Shown here piece by piece: positions 1-10,279 of a stretch of DNA of 16,221 nucleotides; the first letter of the stretch is position 1; every line of letters begins with the position of its first letter. Below the pieces are notes generated by a model. That model was not told the origin of the DNA. It searched no databases and saw only the letters and a program-made list of their open reading frames with translations. Position numbers and translations under genes: made by a program. The stretch comes from JAXGTD01 sp040775095. GTDB taxonomy: Bacteria; Pseudomonadota; Gammaproteobacteria; Chromatiales; Chromatiaceae. The stretch is taken from contig JAXGTD010000098.1 of NCBI GenBank assembly GCA_040775095.1, positions 1-16,221 of the forward strand, written 5' to 3'.

Positions 1-955
1 CCTTGACCGGCTCGTCGCCGATGGCCGGGCCGAAAATGTCCACCGCGTCGCCGGGCCGGATGCGGGTCGCATCCTGGCTCAGCACATCCACCGTCACCTG
101 CAGCGCCGTGGGATCACCGATGCGCAGCAACTCGGCACCCGCCGGCAACACCTGTTCGTTCTGGACCGCGCGCGTCAGCACCAGACCGGCCACGGGCGCC
201 TTGATGTCGGCGCGCTCGCGGTTGCGCCGGGCCTGTACCAGCCGCGCCGAAGCCGCTTCGCGCTGCGTGACCAGCACCGCCGCCTTCAGCGCCTTCAGGT
301 CCAGATAGTCCAGCACATACTTCGGACCAAGCTCGAAGATCTGCTTGATGGCCAGCACGATCTGGTGGTTCAGGCGGCTCACCGCCAGGTCCACGGCGGC
401 CTGCGAGCTGCTGGTCTTGGCGCGCCTGTACTGTTCGTCCGCCACGGCACCCTGATTCTTGAGCTTCTGTTCCGCCTCCTGCCACCAGGAGGCGAAGGCG
501 GCGTGCTCCTGATTCGCCTTGATCACCTCCTGGGCCGACACCCCGAGGGTGGCGATGGTCTCGACCCAGCGTTTGGCCTCGTCGAGCGCCGTATTGGCAA
601 TGGCGTTGTCCTGCAGAACGGTCAGCTCGGCCTCGACCTGATCGAGCTGCGCCTGGGCGATCTGCACCGCGGTGTCGAGGTCGCCACGATCCAGCCGCGC
701 AACGACCTCGCCGGCCTTGACCAGGCTGCCGGGCTCAATCGCGATAGGCTCGATGCGACCATCCACCGGCATTGTCAACCGATACACGCGCGGCAAGGTG
801 GTTCTTGCCCGCTCCTCGACGTAGGTGCGAATCCGTCCGGACTGGACGACGGCGGTGTCGACCACCACTCCAGGCTCGAGCATCGCATAGGCTGCATAGC
901 CACCGATTGACAGCATCAGCAGCAGAATCGCCATCCAGATCTTCACATGCTTCAT
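1..955 (-). CDS. HlyD-family periplasmic adaptor (membrane fusion protein), C-terminus cut by window edge
   Basis: This protein would bridge an inner-membrane ABC exporter to the periplasm or outer membrane. The 318 visible residues start with a short basic stretch (MKHVK) and one membrane anchor (about residues 5-24). A first half-lipoyl domain follows (about 50-100, with the typical GRIEPIAIEPGSLVKAGEVVARL pattern in part), then a long Ala/Gln/Glu-rich coiled-coil hairpin (about 100-230). The second half-lipoyl strand (ADIKAPVAGLVL, about 240) and the start of the beta-barrel domain complete the visible part. The reading frame is open to the edge, so the barrel and C-terminus lie outside. 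The start ATG at 955 lies 31 bp after the permease stop, with GAGG a few bases upstream, so it is the third gene of the minus-strand operon. Family assignment is firm; substrate is unknown. Confidence 0.88.
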   Translation of the reverse strand, partial: MKHVKIWMAILLLMLSIGGYAAYAMLEPGVVVDTAVVQSGRIRTYVEERARTTLPRVYRLTMPVDGRIEPIAIEPGSLVKAGEVVARLDRGDLDTAVQIAQAQLDQVEAELTVLQDNAIANTALDEAKRWVETIATLGVSAQEVIKANQEHAAFASWWQEAEQKLKNQGAVADEQYRRAKTSSSQAAVDLAVSRLNHQIVLAIKQIFELGPKYVLDYLDLKALKAAVLVTQREAASARLVQARRNRERADIKAPVAGLVLTRAVQNEQVLPAGAELLRIGDPTALQVTVDVLSQDATRIRPGDAVDIFGPAIGDEPVK

Positions 956-986
956 GATGGTTGCCTCGCCATTTCGACGCCCTCGC

Positions 987-3365
987 TCACTCCTTCATGC
1001 TCAGGGCCTCGTTCCAATTCATCCGGTTGATCTCGCGCTGTACGACGAGCTGCGCGATCAGAACGAAGCCGATCGCCAGCGCGCAGGACCACAGCCAGCC
1101 CGATGCCGTCACGACCGGCGGCAGGACGTAGAGATCGTTGGTGTACTGGCGGTTCATGCCCACCAGCATCCACCAGCCAAGTGGCAGTCCGAGCAGGATA
1201 CCGCTCAGGTTCAGCACCAGGCTCTCACGCAGGGCCATCGCGCCAACCTCACCGGGGCGATAGCCCAGCACTCGATAGGTTGCCATCTCGCGGCGCCGCT
1301 CGATCAGACCGATCAGGGCCGCGTTGAGGATCGAGCCAAAGAAGATCACCGCACCGAACAGGATCATCACGTAGGACATGCTGCCAAGCTTCACGACCAG
1401 GGTCTGCCAGAGGCTCGCGCGCTCCTTGGCGAGGTCCTGGACGCTCAGCAGCGTCGGCATCCGCTTGAGCTCGGCAAAGAAGGCGCGTCGCTCGGCAGAG
1501 GTCTGCGCGACCCGGAGCTGAATCGACGAGATGGCCGACGCCTCGCCGACCAGCGCATTCAACCAGCGGTAGTTGGCGTAGACGCCGAGCCCGAACAGGC
1601 TGTCGAAGACGCCGGTCACGCTCACCTCGTATGGTTGTCGTGTCCCCTTGGTTGGCGTCAGGCGTACCCGGTCGCCCACCTCGAGATGCAGTCGCTCCGC
1701 CAGCCGTTTTGCCATCAGCAGTCCCTGTTCGGGAACCCTGACCGGGCTACCGTCGGCGTTGCCGGGCACGGTCAAGGTGGCACCCGATGCCAGTCCCACG
1801 ACTCCACCCCTGTGTCGGTGATTGGCATGCTCGAAACTTCCGGCGACGTAGAACAGGGGTTCTGCCAGTGTCACGCCGGGCAGCCGCCTCGCGTCGTAGA
1901 GCCCTCCCCCATCCACCGCGGAGCGGAAGCTCAGCGTGAAATCGGCCAGCATGACCTTGCCGAACTGGAGCTCCACCATGTACTTGAGCGAGTCGACCAT
2001 GCCGAAGGTGGAGACCAGGATCGCGGTGCCCAACGCGGCGGCGAAGACGCCGACCAGCGAACGGCTCCGGTTGCGAAAGATGTTGCGCAGGGCCATCTGC
2101 CAGAAAAATCCCAGGCGCCGCCACAGCCCCGGCAACCGCTCCAGAAAAATCGCCCCGCCGACCGGCGGGGTGGGCGGATGCATCGCCTCGGCCGGCGACA
2201 TCCGCGTGACGTGACGCACCCCCCGGAGCGTACCGAGCACGCTGAACAGCAGCGCAATCACCAGCGCCAACAGCATCAGCCCGGGATCGAGCCGGCTGCG
2301 CAGCGCGGGGAAGGTGAACAGCCCCTCGTACCACTGGGTCAGCGCGGCCCCGATACCGATACCAAGCAGACAACCCATGATCGCGCCGACCAGTCCGACC
2401 AGGATGCCCACCTCGACGAAATGGACAAACAGGCTGCGATTGTCATAACCGAGCGCCTTCAGGGTCCCGACGATGACACGCTGCTGGGCCGCCAGGCGCA
2501 TCATCAGGATGTTGAGCACCAACGCGGCGACCGTCAGGAAGATCAGCGGCATCATGGTCGCCATGGTCGCCAGCCCGCCCAGCTCCGAGGTCAGGTTCAG
2601 GTTCGAGGCCTGTTGCGCCAATGTTGTTGTCGAGAAGACCCCGTAGGGCGTCAACCGCTGACTCAGGCGCTCCAGCACCAGCGCGGGATCGGCACGTCCG
2701 GCGCGCGTCAGCAGGCCGACGACGCTGTTGGCCGCGCCGGCCATATCCAGTGCGTCTTCGGCAAATTTCCGGGGTACATAGAACACGCCGTAGTCCGCCG
2801 GGGCCGGCGTGATCGCACCGGGCGGGATCAGGTCGACGAACTCCGCCGAGATGCCCACGCCCACCACCCTGAGCGTCTTGCGCTGACCGTCGACGATCAG
2901 GTGCACCCGATCGCCCGGGATCAGTCCCCGCGCCTCGGCGAACTTCTTGGAGACGATCACCTGGTCGTCGCCACCGTTGCTGAACCAGCTCCCGGCCGTG
3001 AGCACGACGTCGTTGATGACCTGTTCGCGCCGCGCCGGCATGCTGAGCAACAATCCGGCGATGGGTTCCTCGACCGCGGGAAGATCGACGATCACGGCGG
3101 CGGCGATGCGCCCACGCAGGCGCTCCACACCGGGGGTGGACGCGAGCGTGGAGAGGCTCGCCAGCGGGGCCTTCTTCAGCTCGAGCCAGAAGTCCGCCAT
3201 GCGGCAGCGAGCGTAGTAATCGTCGCGCGCGGCGGCGAGATTGTCGGTGGTCGCCTGGAAGCCCACCAGCGAGCCGATGCCCACGGCAACGATGCTCACC
3301 ACCGCCAGCAGCATGCCCCGCAGCGCAACAAGATCGCGCCGCAGCTTGCGATCGAGCACGTTCAC
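987..3365 (-). CDS. ABC transporter permease with two FtsX domains
   Basis: This is the membrane subunit of the exporter, 792 residues from a GTG start. The start is chosen because GTG at 3365-3363 overlaps the TGA stop of the ATPase gene (GTGA); the open frame upstream of it is out-of-frame ATPase sequence. An N-terminal membrane helix (about residues 18-38) is followed by a large periplasmic MacB-like domain. The first FtsX core (about 285-405) carries the LKALGYDNRSL-type coupling segment. A second helix plus periplasmic domain begins near 455, and a second FtsX core (about 660-780) carries RVLGYRPGEV. This 2 x (TM + periplasmic + FtsX) layout is typical of long lipoprotein or metabolite-type permeases paired with LolD/MacB ATPases. 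The neighbouring HlyD protein suggests trans-envelope export. Substrate cannot be inferred. Confidence 0.88.
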   Translation of the reverse strand: MNVLDRKLRRDLVALRGMLLAVVSIVAVGIGSLVGFQATTDNLAAARDDYYARCRMADFWLELKKAPLASLSTLASTPGVERLRGRIAAAVIVDLPAVEEPIAGLLLSMPARREQVINDVVLTAGSWFSNGGDDQVIVSKKFAEARGLIPGDRVHLIVDGQRKTLRVVGVGISAEFVDLIPPGAITPAPADYGVFYVPRKFAEDALDMAGAANSVVGLLTRAGRADPALVLERLSQRLTPYGVFSTTTLAQQASNLNLTSELGGLATMATMMPLIFLTVAALVLNILMMRLAAQQRVIVGTLKALGYDNRSLFVHFVEVGILVGLVGAIMGCLLGIGIGAALTQWYEGLFTFPALRSRLDPGLMLLALVIALLFSVLGTLRGVRHVTRMSPAEAMHPPTPPVGGAIFLERLPGLWRRLGFFWQMALRNIFRNRSRSLVGVFAAALGTAILVSTFGMVDSLKYMVELQFGKVMLADFTLSFRSAVDGGGLYDARRLPGVTLAEPLFYVAGSFEHANHRHRGGVVGLASGATLTVPGNADGSPVRVPEQGLLMAKRLAERLHLEVGDRVRLTPTKGTRQPYEVSVTGVFDSLFGLGVYANYRWLNALVGEASAISSIQLRVAQTSAERRAFFAELKRMPTLLSVQDLAKERASLWQTLVVKLGSMSYVMILFGAVIFFGSILNAALIGLIERRREMATYRVLGYRPGEVGAMALRESLVLNLSGILLGLPLGWWMLVGMNRQYTNDLYVLPPVVTASGWLWSCALAIGFVLIAQLVVQREINRMNWNEALSMKE

Positions 3366-4066
3366 CAGCTGATCTCGGCGGCCGGCACTCGCTCGGCGTT
3401 TCGCTCCGCCCGGATGCCCTCCATGCTCAGATGCAACACGCGATGAGCCAGTTTGGCGACGGCGGCCGCATGGGTCACGATGACGATCGTCGCGCGCGTG
3501 CGCGCATTGATGCGCATCAGCAGGGCCAGCACCTTGCGCCCGGTATCGGCGTCGAGCGCGCCCGTGGGCTCGTCGCAAAACACCACCAGCGGCCGCTTCG
3601 CGAGCGCGCGGGCAATCGCGACCCGCTGCTGCTGTCCACCGGAGAGCTGGGCCGGGAAATGGTCGCTGCGATCCGCCAGGTCGACCAGCGCGAGCGCCTC
3701 GGCCGGATCCATCGGCCGGTCGGCGATCTGGGTGGCGGTCTGCACGTTCTCCAGTGCCGTGAGTGTCGGAACGAGGTTGTAGAACTGGAACACGAAACCG
3801 ACGTTGCGCCGACGGTGCTCGGTGAGCCGGCGATCATTCAATTGGGCCAGGTCTTCGCCTCCGCAGATCACCTGGCCCTCGGTCGGCCGATCGATGCCGC
3901 CGATGATGTTCAGAAGGGTCGTCTTACCTGCGCCTGACGCACCCAGGATCACCGTGACCTCCCCGGCAAAGATCTCCAGATCGATACCGCGCAGAACCAC
4001 CGTCTCGATGTCACCCGAGCGATAGCTCTTCCTGATCCCGACACAGCGAATTGCCGCTTCCGACAT
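3362..4066 (-). CDS. ABC transporter ATP-binding protein, LolD/MacB type
   Basis: This is the cytoplasmic ATPase that energises the adjacent permease, 234 residues. Walker A is GASGAGKT at residues 42-49, the signature is LSGGQ at 141-145 followed by QQR, and Walker B is VVFCDEPT with D165 and the catalytic E166. The H-loop lies in IVIVTHAA near 198. Length and the VFQFYNLVPTLTALENV Q-loop region match the LolD/MacB family. Two in-frame ATGs occur at 4072 and 4066. The GGAG at 4073-4076 touches the first but is six bases from the second, so 4066 is preferred. It is the first gene of the three-gene minus-strand operon, and its stop overlaps the GTG of the permease. No clear promoter was found upstream. 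Confidence 0.9.
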   Translation of the reverse strand: MSEAAIRCVGIRKSYRSGDIETVVLRGIDLEIFAGEVTVILGASGAGKTTLLNIIGGIDRPTEGQVICGGEDLAQLNDRRLTEHRRRNVGFVFQFYNLVPTLTALENVQTATQIADRPMDPAEALALVDLADRSDHFPAQLSGGQQQRVAIARALAKRPLVVFCDEPTGALDADTGRKVLALLMRINARTRATIVIVTHAAAVAKLAHRVLHLSMEGIRAERNAERVPAAEISW

Positions 4067-4294
4067 AGACATCTCCGACAGTTTCCCCGCTCAGTGTAGG
4101 TGATATCCCCGCTCTCGCGAGGATAACAGGCAACGCGGGACCGAACTGTCCAGCCGGATCCGTCGACGCGACCATCTGGCCCAACAGCGATACCCGCGCG
4201 GGCGTGAATTGGGATCAGCACCCGATGCGGCCCTTCCCCCAATGAGGTGAAACAGCAATAACCGAGCCAAGATAGGGAAACCGGATCCCATTTC

Positions 4295-4368
4295 TAGTCA
4301 CCCCGGTGTGGAAATAGAGCGCATCGGAATGGGCGTTTTTGGCTCGCGAGCCGATCCAATGCCGGGAA
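4295..4368. repeat. Diverged direct repeat, copy 1
   Basis: This copy contains two blocks identical to copy 2: TGTGGAAATAG at 4307-4317 and GCCGATCCAATGCCGG at 4350-4365. Between them lies a similar stretch with a CATCG element and a TTTTT run. Both blocks recur at exactly +152 bp. Similarity appears to extend leftwards to about 4265 at a lower level. No coding function is apparent; the minus-strand frames through it are partly similar in translation but shift frame between copies. Confidence 0.75.
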
Positions 4369-4446
4369 CACATTCGACCAGCATCTCCCCGGGGCAACAC
4401 CGATCGGGTGCCTTTCTGGTCCAGAGCAGGAACGGTACCGCTTTTT

Positions 4447-4520
4447 CACTCACCCAAATGTGGAAATAGAAGCCATCGAGACCGTTTTTTTGGGATCGCG
4501 GGCCGATCCAATGCCGGCAA
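4447..4520. repeat. Diverged direct repeat, copy 2
   Basis: This is the second copy of the 74-bp unit, with TGTGGAAATAG at 4459-4469 and GCCGATCCAATGCCGG at 4502-4517. The internal segment differs by substitutions, and its T run is longer. No terminal inverted repeat or transposase is visible, so this is more likely a dispersed non-coding repeat family or relic than an active insertion sequence. Confidence 0.75.
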
Positions 4521-4633
4521 TGCGTGCGCTCCGCGGTTTCAGGGGTTAACGAGGACCTGAATCCTTCCCGGTTCTGACCAGCGATGAGCCGACCGACCAA
4601 AACACGCTATTCTACTGTTTTTTATTGTGATTT

Positions 4634-4649
4634 GTGCGTTGCATCGCAC
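4634..4649. promoter_or_regulatory. Imperfect 16-bp palindrome, possible operator
   Basis: The sequence GTGCGTTGCATCGCAC forms a dyad of two 5-bp arms around a TGCA centre. It lies in an AT-richer part of the long intergenic region about 350 bp upstream of katG. It has the size of a regulator operator, but nothing ties it to a specific protein, and it is far from the katG start. Confidence 0.3.
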
Positions 4650-4995
4650 GAGGTGCGGGGGGATTTCATCGATGAATGGTTTGAATCCCTGGCCCCATAG
4701 CAACTGACTATCGATGGAATATGAATAATCCATTGGAAGGATCATCAGATGGGGTCCAAACTCTTTATATGCCCTCTCGGTTCAGTGGCCGATCAGTCAT
4801 TCTCGAGGAGCTAACGCATCGTCTGCCGACGCGTCGGGAGGTCTCGGCGGCAATTGACCACCCCGATGCCCGGCGCGATCTCGTATCGATGTCAAGACCT
4901 TGGGAAATGACTGGATCGGGGCCGTCACATAGGGGTCATGTTCGTTCCCTGCAAAACGAGTGCAAGGACCAATTCAGTCACGATTGGAGGAAGAG

Positions 4996-7191
<2,196 letters not shown>

Positions 7192-7208
7192 TCCGATCCA
7201 CACAGGGA

Positions 7209-7244
7209 GCCGACCGGGGCCGGGCGACACCGGCCTCGGTCGGT
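7209..7244 (+). terminator. GC-rich stem-loop downstream of katG
   Basis: The arms GACCGGGGCCGG (7212-7223) and CCGGCCTCGGTC (7230-7241) pair over 12 bp with a single G-U and a 6-nt loop. Pairing can be extended by about three more pairs outward. It starts 15 bp after the katG stop. There is no T tract after it, so termination may be Rho-assisted, or the hairpin may mainly protect the 3' end. Confidence 0.6.
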
Positions 7245-7318
7245 CGCGGCGGCCAACGGACCTGGCCGGACGCTGACCCATTCCCCACCCATCCGCATGA
7301 TTGCCGAGACTGAACCAA

Positions 7319-7624
7319 ATGAAGGCCTATCTGATCACTCCCGACACCCAATCCATCGAAGAGGTCGAGATTGCCAGTCTCGACGATATCAAGGCCCTGA
7401 TCGGCTATGACACCCTGGCGTCGGACGCCGTGGGGACCAACGGGGATCGGCTCTTTTTTGACGAGGAGTGCTTTCTCAGGGGCACGCCCGGGCGCTTCCA
7501 GGTCGGCACCCTGGTCCCGGTTTCGGGAAAGGGGGTGATCGCGGCAACGAGCGACGGGGCGGACGCGTTTCAGGACGTCGTGATCGGCATCGACGACCTG
7601 CGCGGCCGCACCAGGTATCTGTAG
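7319..7624 (+). CDS. Small acidic hypothetical protein
   Basis: This is a 101-residue soluble protein starting MKAYLITPDTQSIEEVEI. It has no signal peptide, membrane helix or cysteine pair beyond a single Cys (DEECFLRG). The opening resembles a widespread type of small bacterial hypothetical protein that begins MKAYLIDP... and contains a mid-protein LIGYDT/LIGCD segment; this is from memory and no function is established. ATG at 7319 is preferred over the in-frame TTG at 7301 because family members begin at MKAYLI, although no strong ribosome-binding site is visible. It lies 127 bp after katG beyond the hairpin, so co-expression with katG is uncertain. Confidence 0.65.
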   Translation: MKAYLITPDTQSIEEVEIASLDDIKALIGYDTLASDAVGTNGDRLFFDEECFLRGTPGRFQVGTLVPVSGKGVIAATSDGADAFQDVVIGIDDLRGRTRYL

Positions 7625-7781
7625 TCTCTCCCTCTCGGCGACCGCCACGAGGACGCCCGCGCTCCCGCTGGTGCTCTATCATCTGCCGGCAGTCCCCACG
7701 GGGTGATCCCGCCAGCAGTCCTGGCCTGGCCTTCGCACGCACCGACCAGCGCCCGGGATCCCGACACAGGAAATCGACCCG

Positions 7782-9647
7782 ATGCAGACCCACACCCACC
7801 GAATGCCCTTCGGCGCCGAGCCTCTGGACAGCGGCGGGGTGCGTTTCCGACTCTGGGCACCGGCCCCGCGGCGGGTGGATCTCTGCCTGGTGGAAGAAGG
7901 TGTCGAGCGCCGCCTGCCTATGCAGCCCACCGCGGACGGCTGGTGGGAAGGCCTGAGCACCAAGGCTCATCCCGGCAGCCTGTACCACTATCGCATCAAC
8001 GGGGTGCACAGGGTCCCGGACCCGGCCTCCCGATTCCAGCCCCTGGATGTGCACGGTCCAAGCGAGGTCATCGATCCAACCGGATACCGCTGGCAGGACG
8101 GGGACTGGCGAGGCCGCCCCTGGGAAGAGGCGGTCTTCTACGAGCTGCACACCGGGGCCTTCTCCCCCGCTGGCGACTTCCGCGGCGTCGCCGCGCGCCT
8201 CGACTACCTGGCGGCGCTGGGGGTCACCGCCCTGGAGCTGATGCCGATCGCGGACTTCCACGGCGCGCGCAACTGGGGCTACGACGGGGTGCTGCCCTTC
8301 GCACCCGATGCCAGCTACGGGCGACCCGAGGACCTCAAGGCCCTGGTCGATGCGGCCCACGCCCGGGGTCTGATGGTCTTCCTCGACGTGGTCTACAACC
8401 ACTTCGGCCCCGAGGGGAATTACCTGCACCTCTACGCGCCGTCGTTTTTCACCGAGCAACACCACACCCCTTGGGGCGCTGCCATCAATTTCGATGGCGA
8501 GGGCAGCCGCGTGGTGCGGGACTTCTTCATCGAAAACGCCATCTATTGGCTCACCGAGTACCGTCTGGACGGCCTGCGCCTGGACGCGGTCCAGGCCATC
8601 GTCGACGACGGCGACCCGCACATCCTGGTCGAGTTGGCCGAGGCGGTGCATGCCGGGCCTGGCCGGCAGCGACACGTACACCTGGTGCTGGAGAACGACG
8701 ACAACAGCGCCCGCTACCTGGCGAGGAGCGCGAATGGCTCCCCGCGCTGGTACATCGCCCAGTGGAACGACGACTTCCACCATTGCGCGCACGTCCTGGC
8801 CACCGGCGAGCGCGACGGTTACTACGTCGACTATGCGCCGGATCCCGCGGGCATGCTCGGGCGCTGCCTGGCCGAGGGATTCGCATGCCAGGGAGAGCCA
8901 TCCGGCTACCGGGGCGGCACGCCGCGGGGCGAGCCGAGCGCCGACCTGCCCCCCACCGCCTTCGTCGGCTTTCTGCAGAACCACGACCAGATGGGTAACC
9001 GCGCATTTGGCGAGCGTCTCGGCGAGCTCGCCTCCGCCGACGCCCTGCGCGCGCTCACCGCCATCCTGCTTCTGGCCCCCTCGCCACCCCTACTTTTCAT
9101 GGGCCAGGAGTGGCTGGCCGCGACGCCTTTCCTCTTCTTTTGTCAGTTCGGCGACGACCTGGCGCAATCGGTCGCCGAGGGGCGACGGCGTGAGTTTGCC
9201 CGCTTCGCGCGTTTTGCGAACCCACGGGCACGGGAGGCCATCCCCGACCCCAACGATCCCGAGACCCTCCTGCGCTCCAAGCTCGATTGGGATTGTCTGG
9301 ACCACGAGCCCCATGCCGGCTGGCTGCGGTTGCACCGGCATCTGCTGGCGCTGCGACAGCGCGAGATCGTCCCCCGACTGGCGGGCCTCTCGGGCGATGG
9401 GGCAGGCCACGAGCGATTGCACGGGTGTGGCCTGCGGGTACGCTGGCGGCTCGCGGACGGGGCGCTGCTCGGCCTGTTGGCGAACCTGAGCGACGAGCCG
9501 ATTGCACACCCGGCGCCGGCCAGGGAGCCCGACGGGCAGTGTCTGCACTTGGCGCCCGCATCGGCCGGGGCCGACCTCGCCAGCGGGCGGCTACCGCCCT
9601 GGCTGGTACAGTGGACCCTGGAGATCAGGGGAGGCACAGGACGGTGA
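7782..9647 (+). CDS. treZ: Malto-oligosyltrehalose trehalohydrolase
   Basis: This GH13 enzyme releases trehalose from maltooligosyl-trehalose made by TreY, giving a compatible solute from glycogen or maltodextrin. It has 621 residues, within the family range. An N-terminal CBM48-like domain (about 8-100; VRFRLWAPAPRRVDLCL) precedes the catalytic barrel. GH13 motif I is DVVYNH at 202-207, and the nucleophile is D268 in GLRLDAVQAI. The acid/base is E304 in LVLENDDN, and motif IV is FLQNHDQMGN with H401-D402. A C-terminal beta domain follows. AGGAAA at 7768-7773 supports the ATG at 7782. TreY and other glycogen genes are absent nearby, so the pathway must be completed elsewhere. It converges with the minus-strand gene ending at 9737. 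Confidence 0.95.
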   Translation: MQTHTHRMPFGAEPLDSGGVRFRLWAPAPRRVDLCLVEEGVERRLPMQPTADGWWEGLSTKAHPGSLYHYRINGVHRVPDPASRFQPLDVHGPSEVIDPTGYRWQDGDWRGRPWEEAVFYELHTGAFSPAGDFRGVAARLDYLAALGVTALELMPIADFHGARNWGYDGVLPFAPDASYGRPEDLKALVDAAHARGLMVFLDVVYNHFGPEGNYLHLYAPSFFTEQHHTPWGAAINFDGEGSRVVRDFFIENAIYWLTEYRLDGLRLDAVQAIVDDGDPHILVELAEAVHAGPGRQRHVHLVLENDDNSARYLARSANGSPRWYIAQWNDDFHHCAHVLATGERDGYYVDYAPDPAGMLGRCLAEGFACQGEPSGYRGGTPRGEPSADLPPTAFVGFLQNHDQMGNRAFGERLGELASADALRALTAILLLAPSPPLLFMGQEWLAATPFLFFCQFGDDLAQSVAEGRRREFARFARFANPRAREAIPDPNDPETLLRSKLDWDCLDHEPHAGWLRLHRHLLALRQREIVPRLAGLSGDGAGHERLHGCGLRVRWRLADGALLGLLANLSDEPIAHPAPAREPDGQCLHLAPASAGADLASGRLPPWLVQWTLEIRGGTGR

Positions 9648-9656
9648 TTGGACACC

Positions 9657-9689
9657 CCCGTGGAGCTCCGCGCCGGGGACCAGCACGGG
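9657..9689. terminator. Possible bidirectional hairpin between convergent genes
   Basis: CCCGTG (9657-9662) and CACGGG (9684-9689) can pair around a 21-nt GC-rich loop in the 89-bp gap between treZ and the convergent HMA-like gene. There is no T tract on either strand. Position favours a terminator role, but the stem is short. Confidence 0.3.
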
Positions 9690-9736
9690 TACCGGGGGCC
9701 ACCGACGCGCAATCGTTCTCCGCGACGGCCTGTGGA

Positions 9737-10090
9737 CTACCGCAGCACGCCGACCAGGGTCGCAACGGATCTCTGGGCCAGGGTCTGGGCCAGCGCCCCA
9801 AGCAGGGCCTTGCCGAACAGTCCCGCCACCTCGCCATTGCCCGTGGAACCTACCGCACGGGCGCCAACGCAGCCCAGCTCCTCCAACGCCGCCAGCAGCT
9901 CGCCCTGGGTGCACCGGGCAGGGTCATAGCGCACCGTGATGCTGCCAGCGTGTGGATTTGCCTTGGCTTCCGTGACACCGTCGAGCAGGGCCAGTTGGCG
10001 GGCCGTTGCCTCGACACGACTGGGCTGGCAACGGAAGGCGCTGGTGCGCACACGCAAGCGGCCGGGGACATGGTGAATGTAGTGACTCAT
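9737..10090 (-). CDS. Small HMA-like domain protein with hydrophobic C-terminus (ferrosome-locus accessory)
   Basis: This is a 117-residue protein. Residues 4-15 (YIHHVPGRLRVR) and a later strand (GSITVRYDP, near 55) match the N-terminal domain of the neighbouring P-type ATPase and the small protein at 15170. The domain has the beta-alpha-beta pattern of HMA folds but lacks the CxxC metal ligands. The C-terminal third (VAGLFGKALLGALAQTLAQ) is amphipathic or hydrophobic and may bind membrane. I chose the ATG at 10090 because the homology begins there and GGAG lies about ten bases upstream. The gene is separated from the ATPase stop by 189 bp carrying its own promoter with two Fur-box-like sites, so it is a second transcript of the same regulon. 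It could correspond to a FezC-type protein, which is unproven. Confidence 0.75.
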   Translation of the reverse strand: MSHYIHHVPGRLRVRTSAFRCQPSRVEATARQLALLDGVTEAKANPHAGSITVRYDPARCTQGELLAALEELGCVGARAVGSTGNGEVAGLFGKALLGALAQTLAQRSVATLVGVLR

Positions 10091-10122
10091 GGGTTGGGAG
10101 CTCCGTGGATACGCCGACCTCA

Positions 10123-10141
10123 AATAAGAACGCTTCTCATT
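10123..10141. promoter_or_regulatory. Fur box (site 1) at promoter of the 10090 gene
   Basis: AATAAGAACGCTTCTCATT is a near-perfect 19-bp dyad with arms AATAAGAA and TTCTCATT around CGC. It closely resembles Fur-box consensus half-sites. It overlaps the proposed -10 element on its downstream side, 33 bp before the start codon, a position suited to repression by Fur with iron. Confidence 0.7.
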
Positions 10142-10166
10142 TTATCTCAGCGGACGCTCGATACAA
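10139..10166 (-). promoter_or_regulatory. Sigma70-type promoter for the 10090 gene
   Basis: On the minus strand TTGTAT (10166-10161) and TAAAAT (10144-10139) are separated by 16 bp. The -10 matches consensus at 5 of 6 positions, the -35 at 3 of 6. Fur-like sites overlap both ends of the element, which supports the assignment. Confidence 0.5.
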
Positions 10167-10178
10167 GTCATTCTCATT
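10160..10178. promoter_or_regulatory. Fur box (site 2) over the -35 of the 10090 gene
   Basis: The minus strand reads AATGAGAATGACTTGTATC. The AATGAGAATGA half is typical of Fur sites, while the other half is degraded. The site overlaps the proposed -35 and is spaced about two helical turns upstream of Fur site 1. Confidence 0.55.
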
Positions 10179-10279
10179 CAGGAGATCGAAGGACCGATCC
10201 GGGCGCGGGCCCCTGCCCGGACGCAGGCTGCCCGGGTACAGCTGACCCCACCCGTCCCGACAGGCGCGCGCCCGGCCCG

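Larger units (their letters stand above)
4073..4995. other. Long intergenic region between ABC operon and katG
   Basis: These 923 bp separate two divergent units and contain no gene I can support. Base composition is more mixed than in the flanking genes, with AT-rich tracts around 4605-4635. The stretch holds the two diverged direct repeats (4295-4368 and 4447-4520), the palindrome at 4634-4649 and the katG ribosome-binding site at 4986-4993. The katG promoter must lie here, but I could not pick a convincing -35/-10 pair or a clear OxyR site. Open frames in this stretch have weak codon bias and look fortuitous. Confidence 0.7.

Noticed and set aside
954..3446. Long plus-strand open frame antisense to the ABC permease
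   Set aside because: Its translation is low-complexity His/Gln/Arg/Asp-rich with no domain, while the opposite strand encodes a clear double-FtsX permease. It is a high-GC shadow frame.
4215..4600. Small minus-strand frames through the direct repeats with similar peptides
   Set aside because: The similarity comes from the DNA repeat and the reading frame shifts between copies, so it is not a conserved protein.
4960..4995. Upstream ATG for KatG
   Set aside because: The 12 extra residues span the strong GGAGGAAG site that serves the ATG at 4996.
7476..8984. Long minus-strand open frame over treZ
   Set aside because: It lies antisense to intact GH13 motifs and its translation has no family resemblance.
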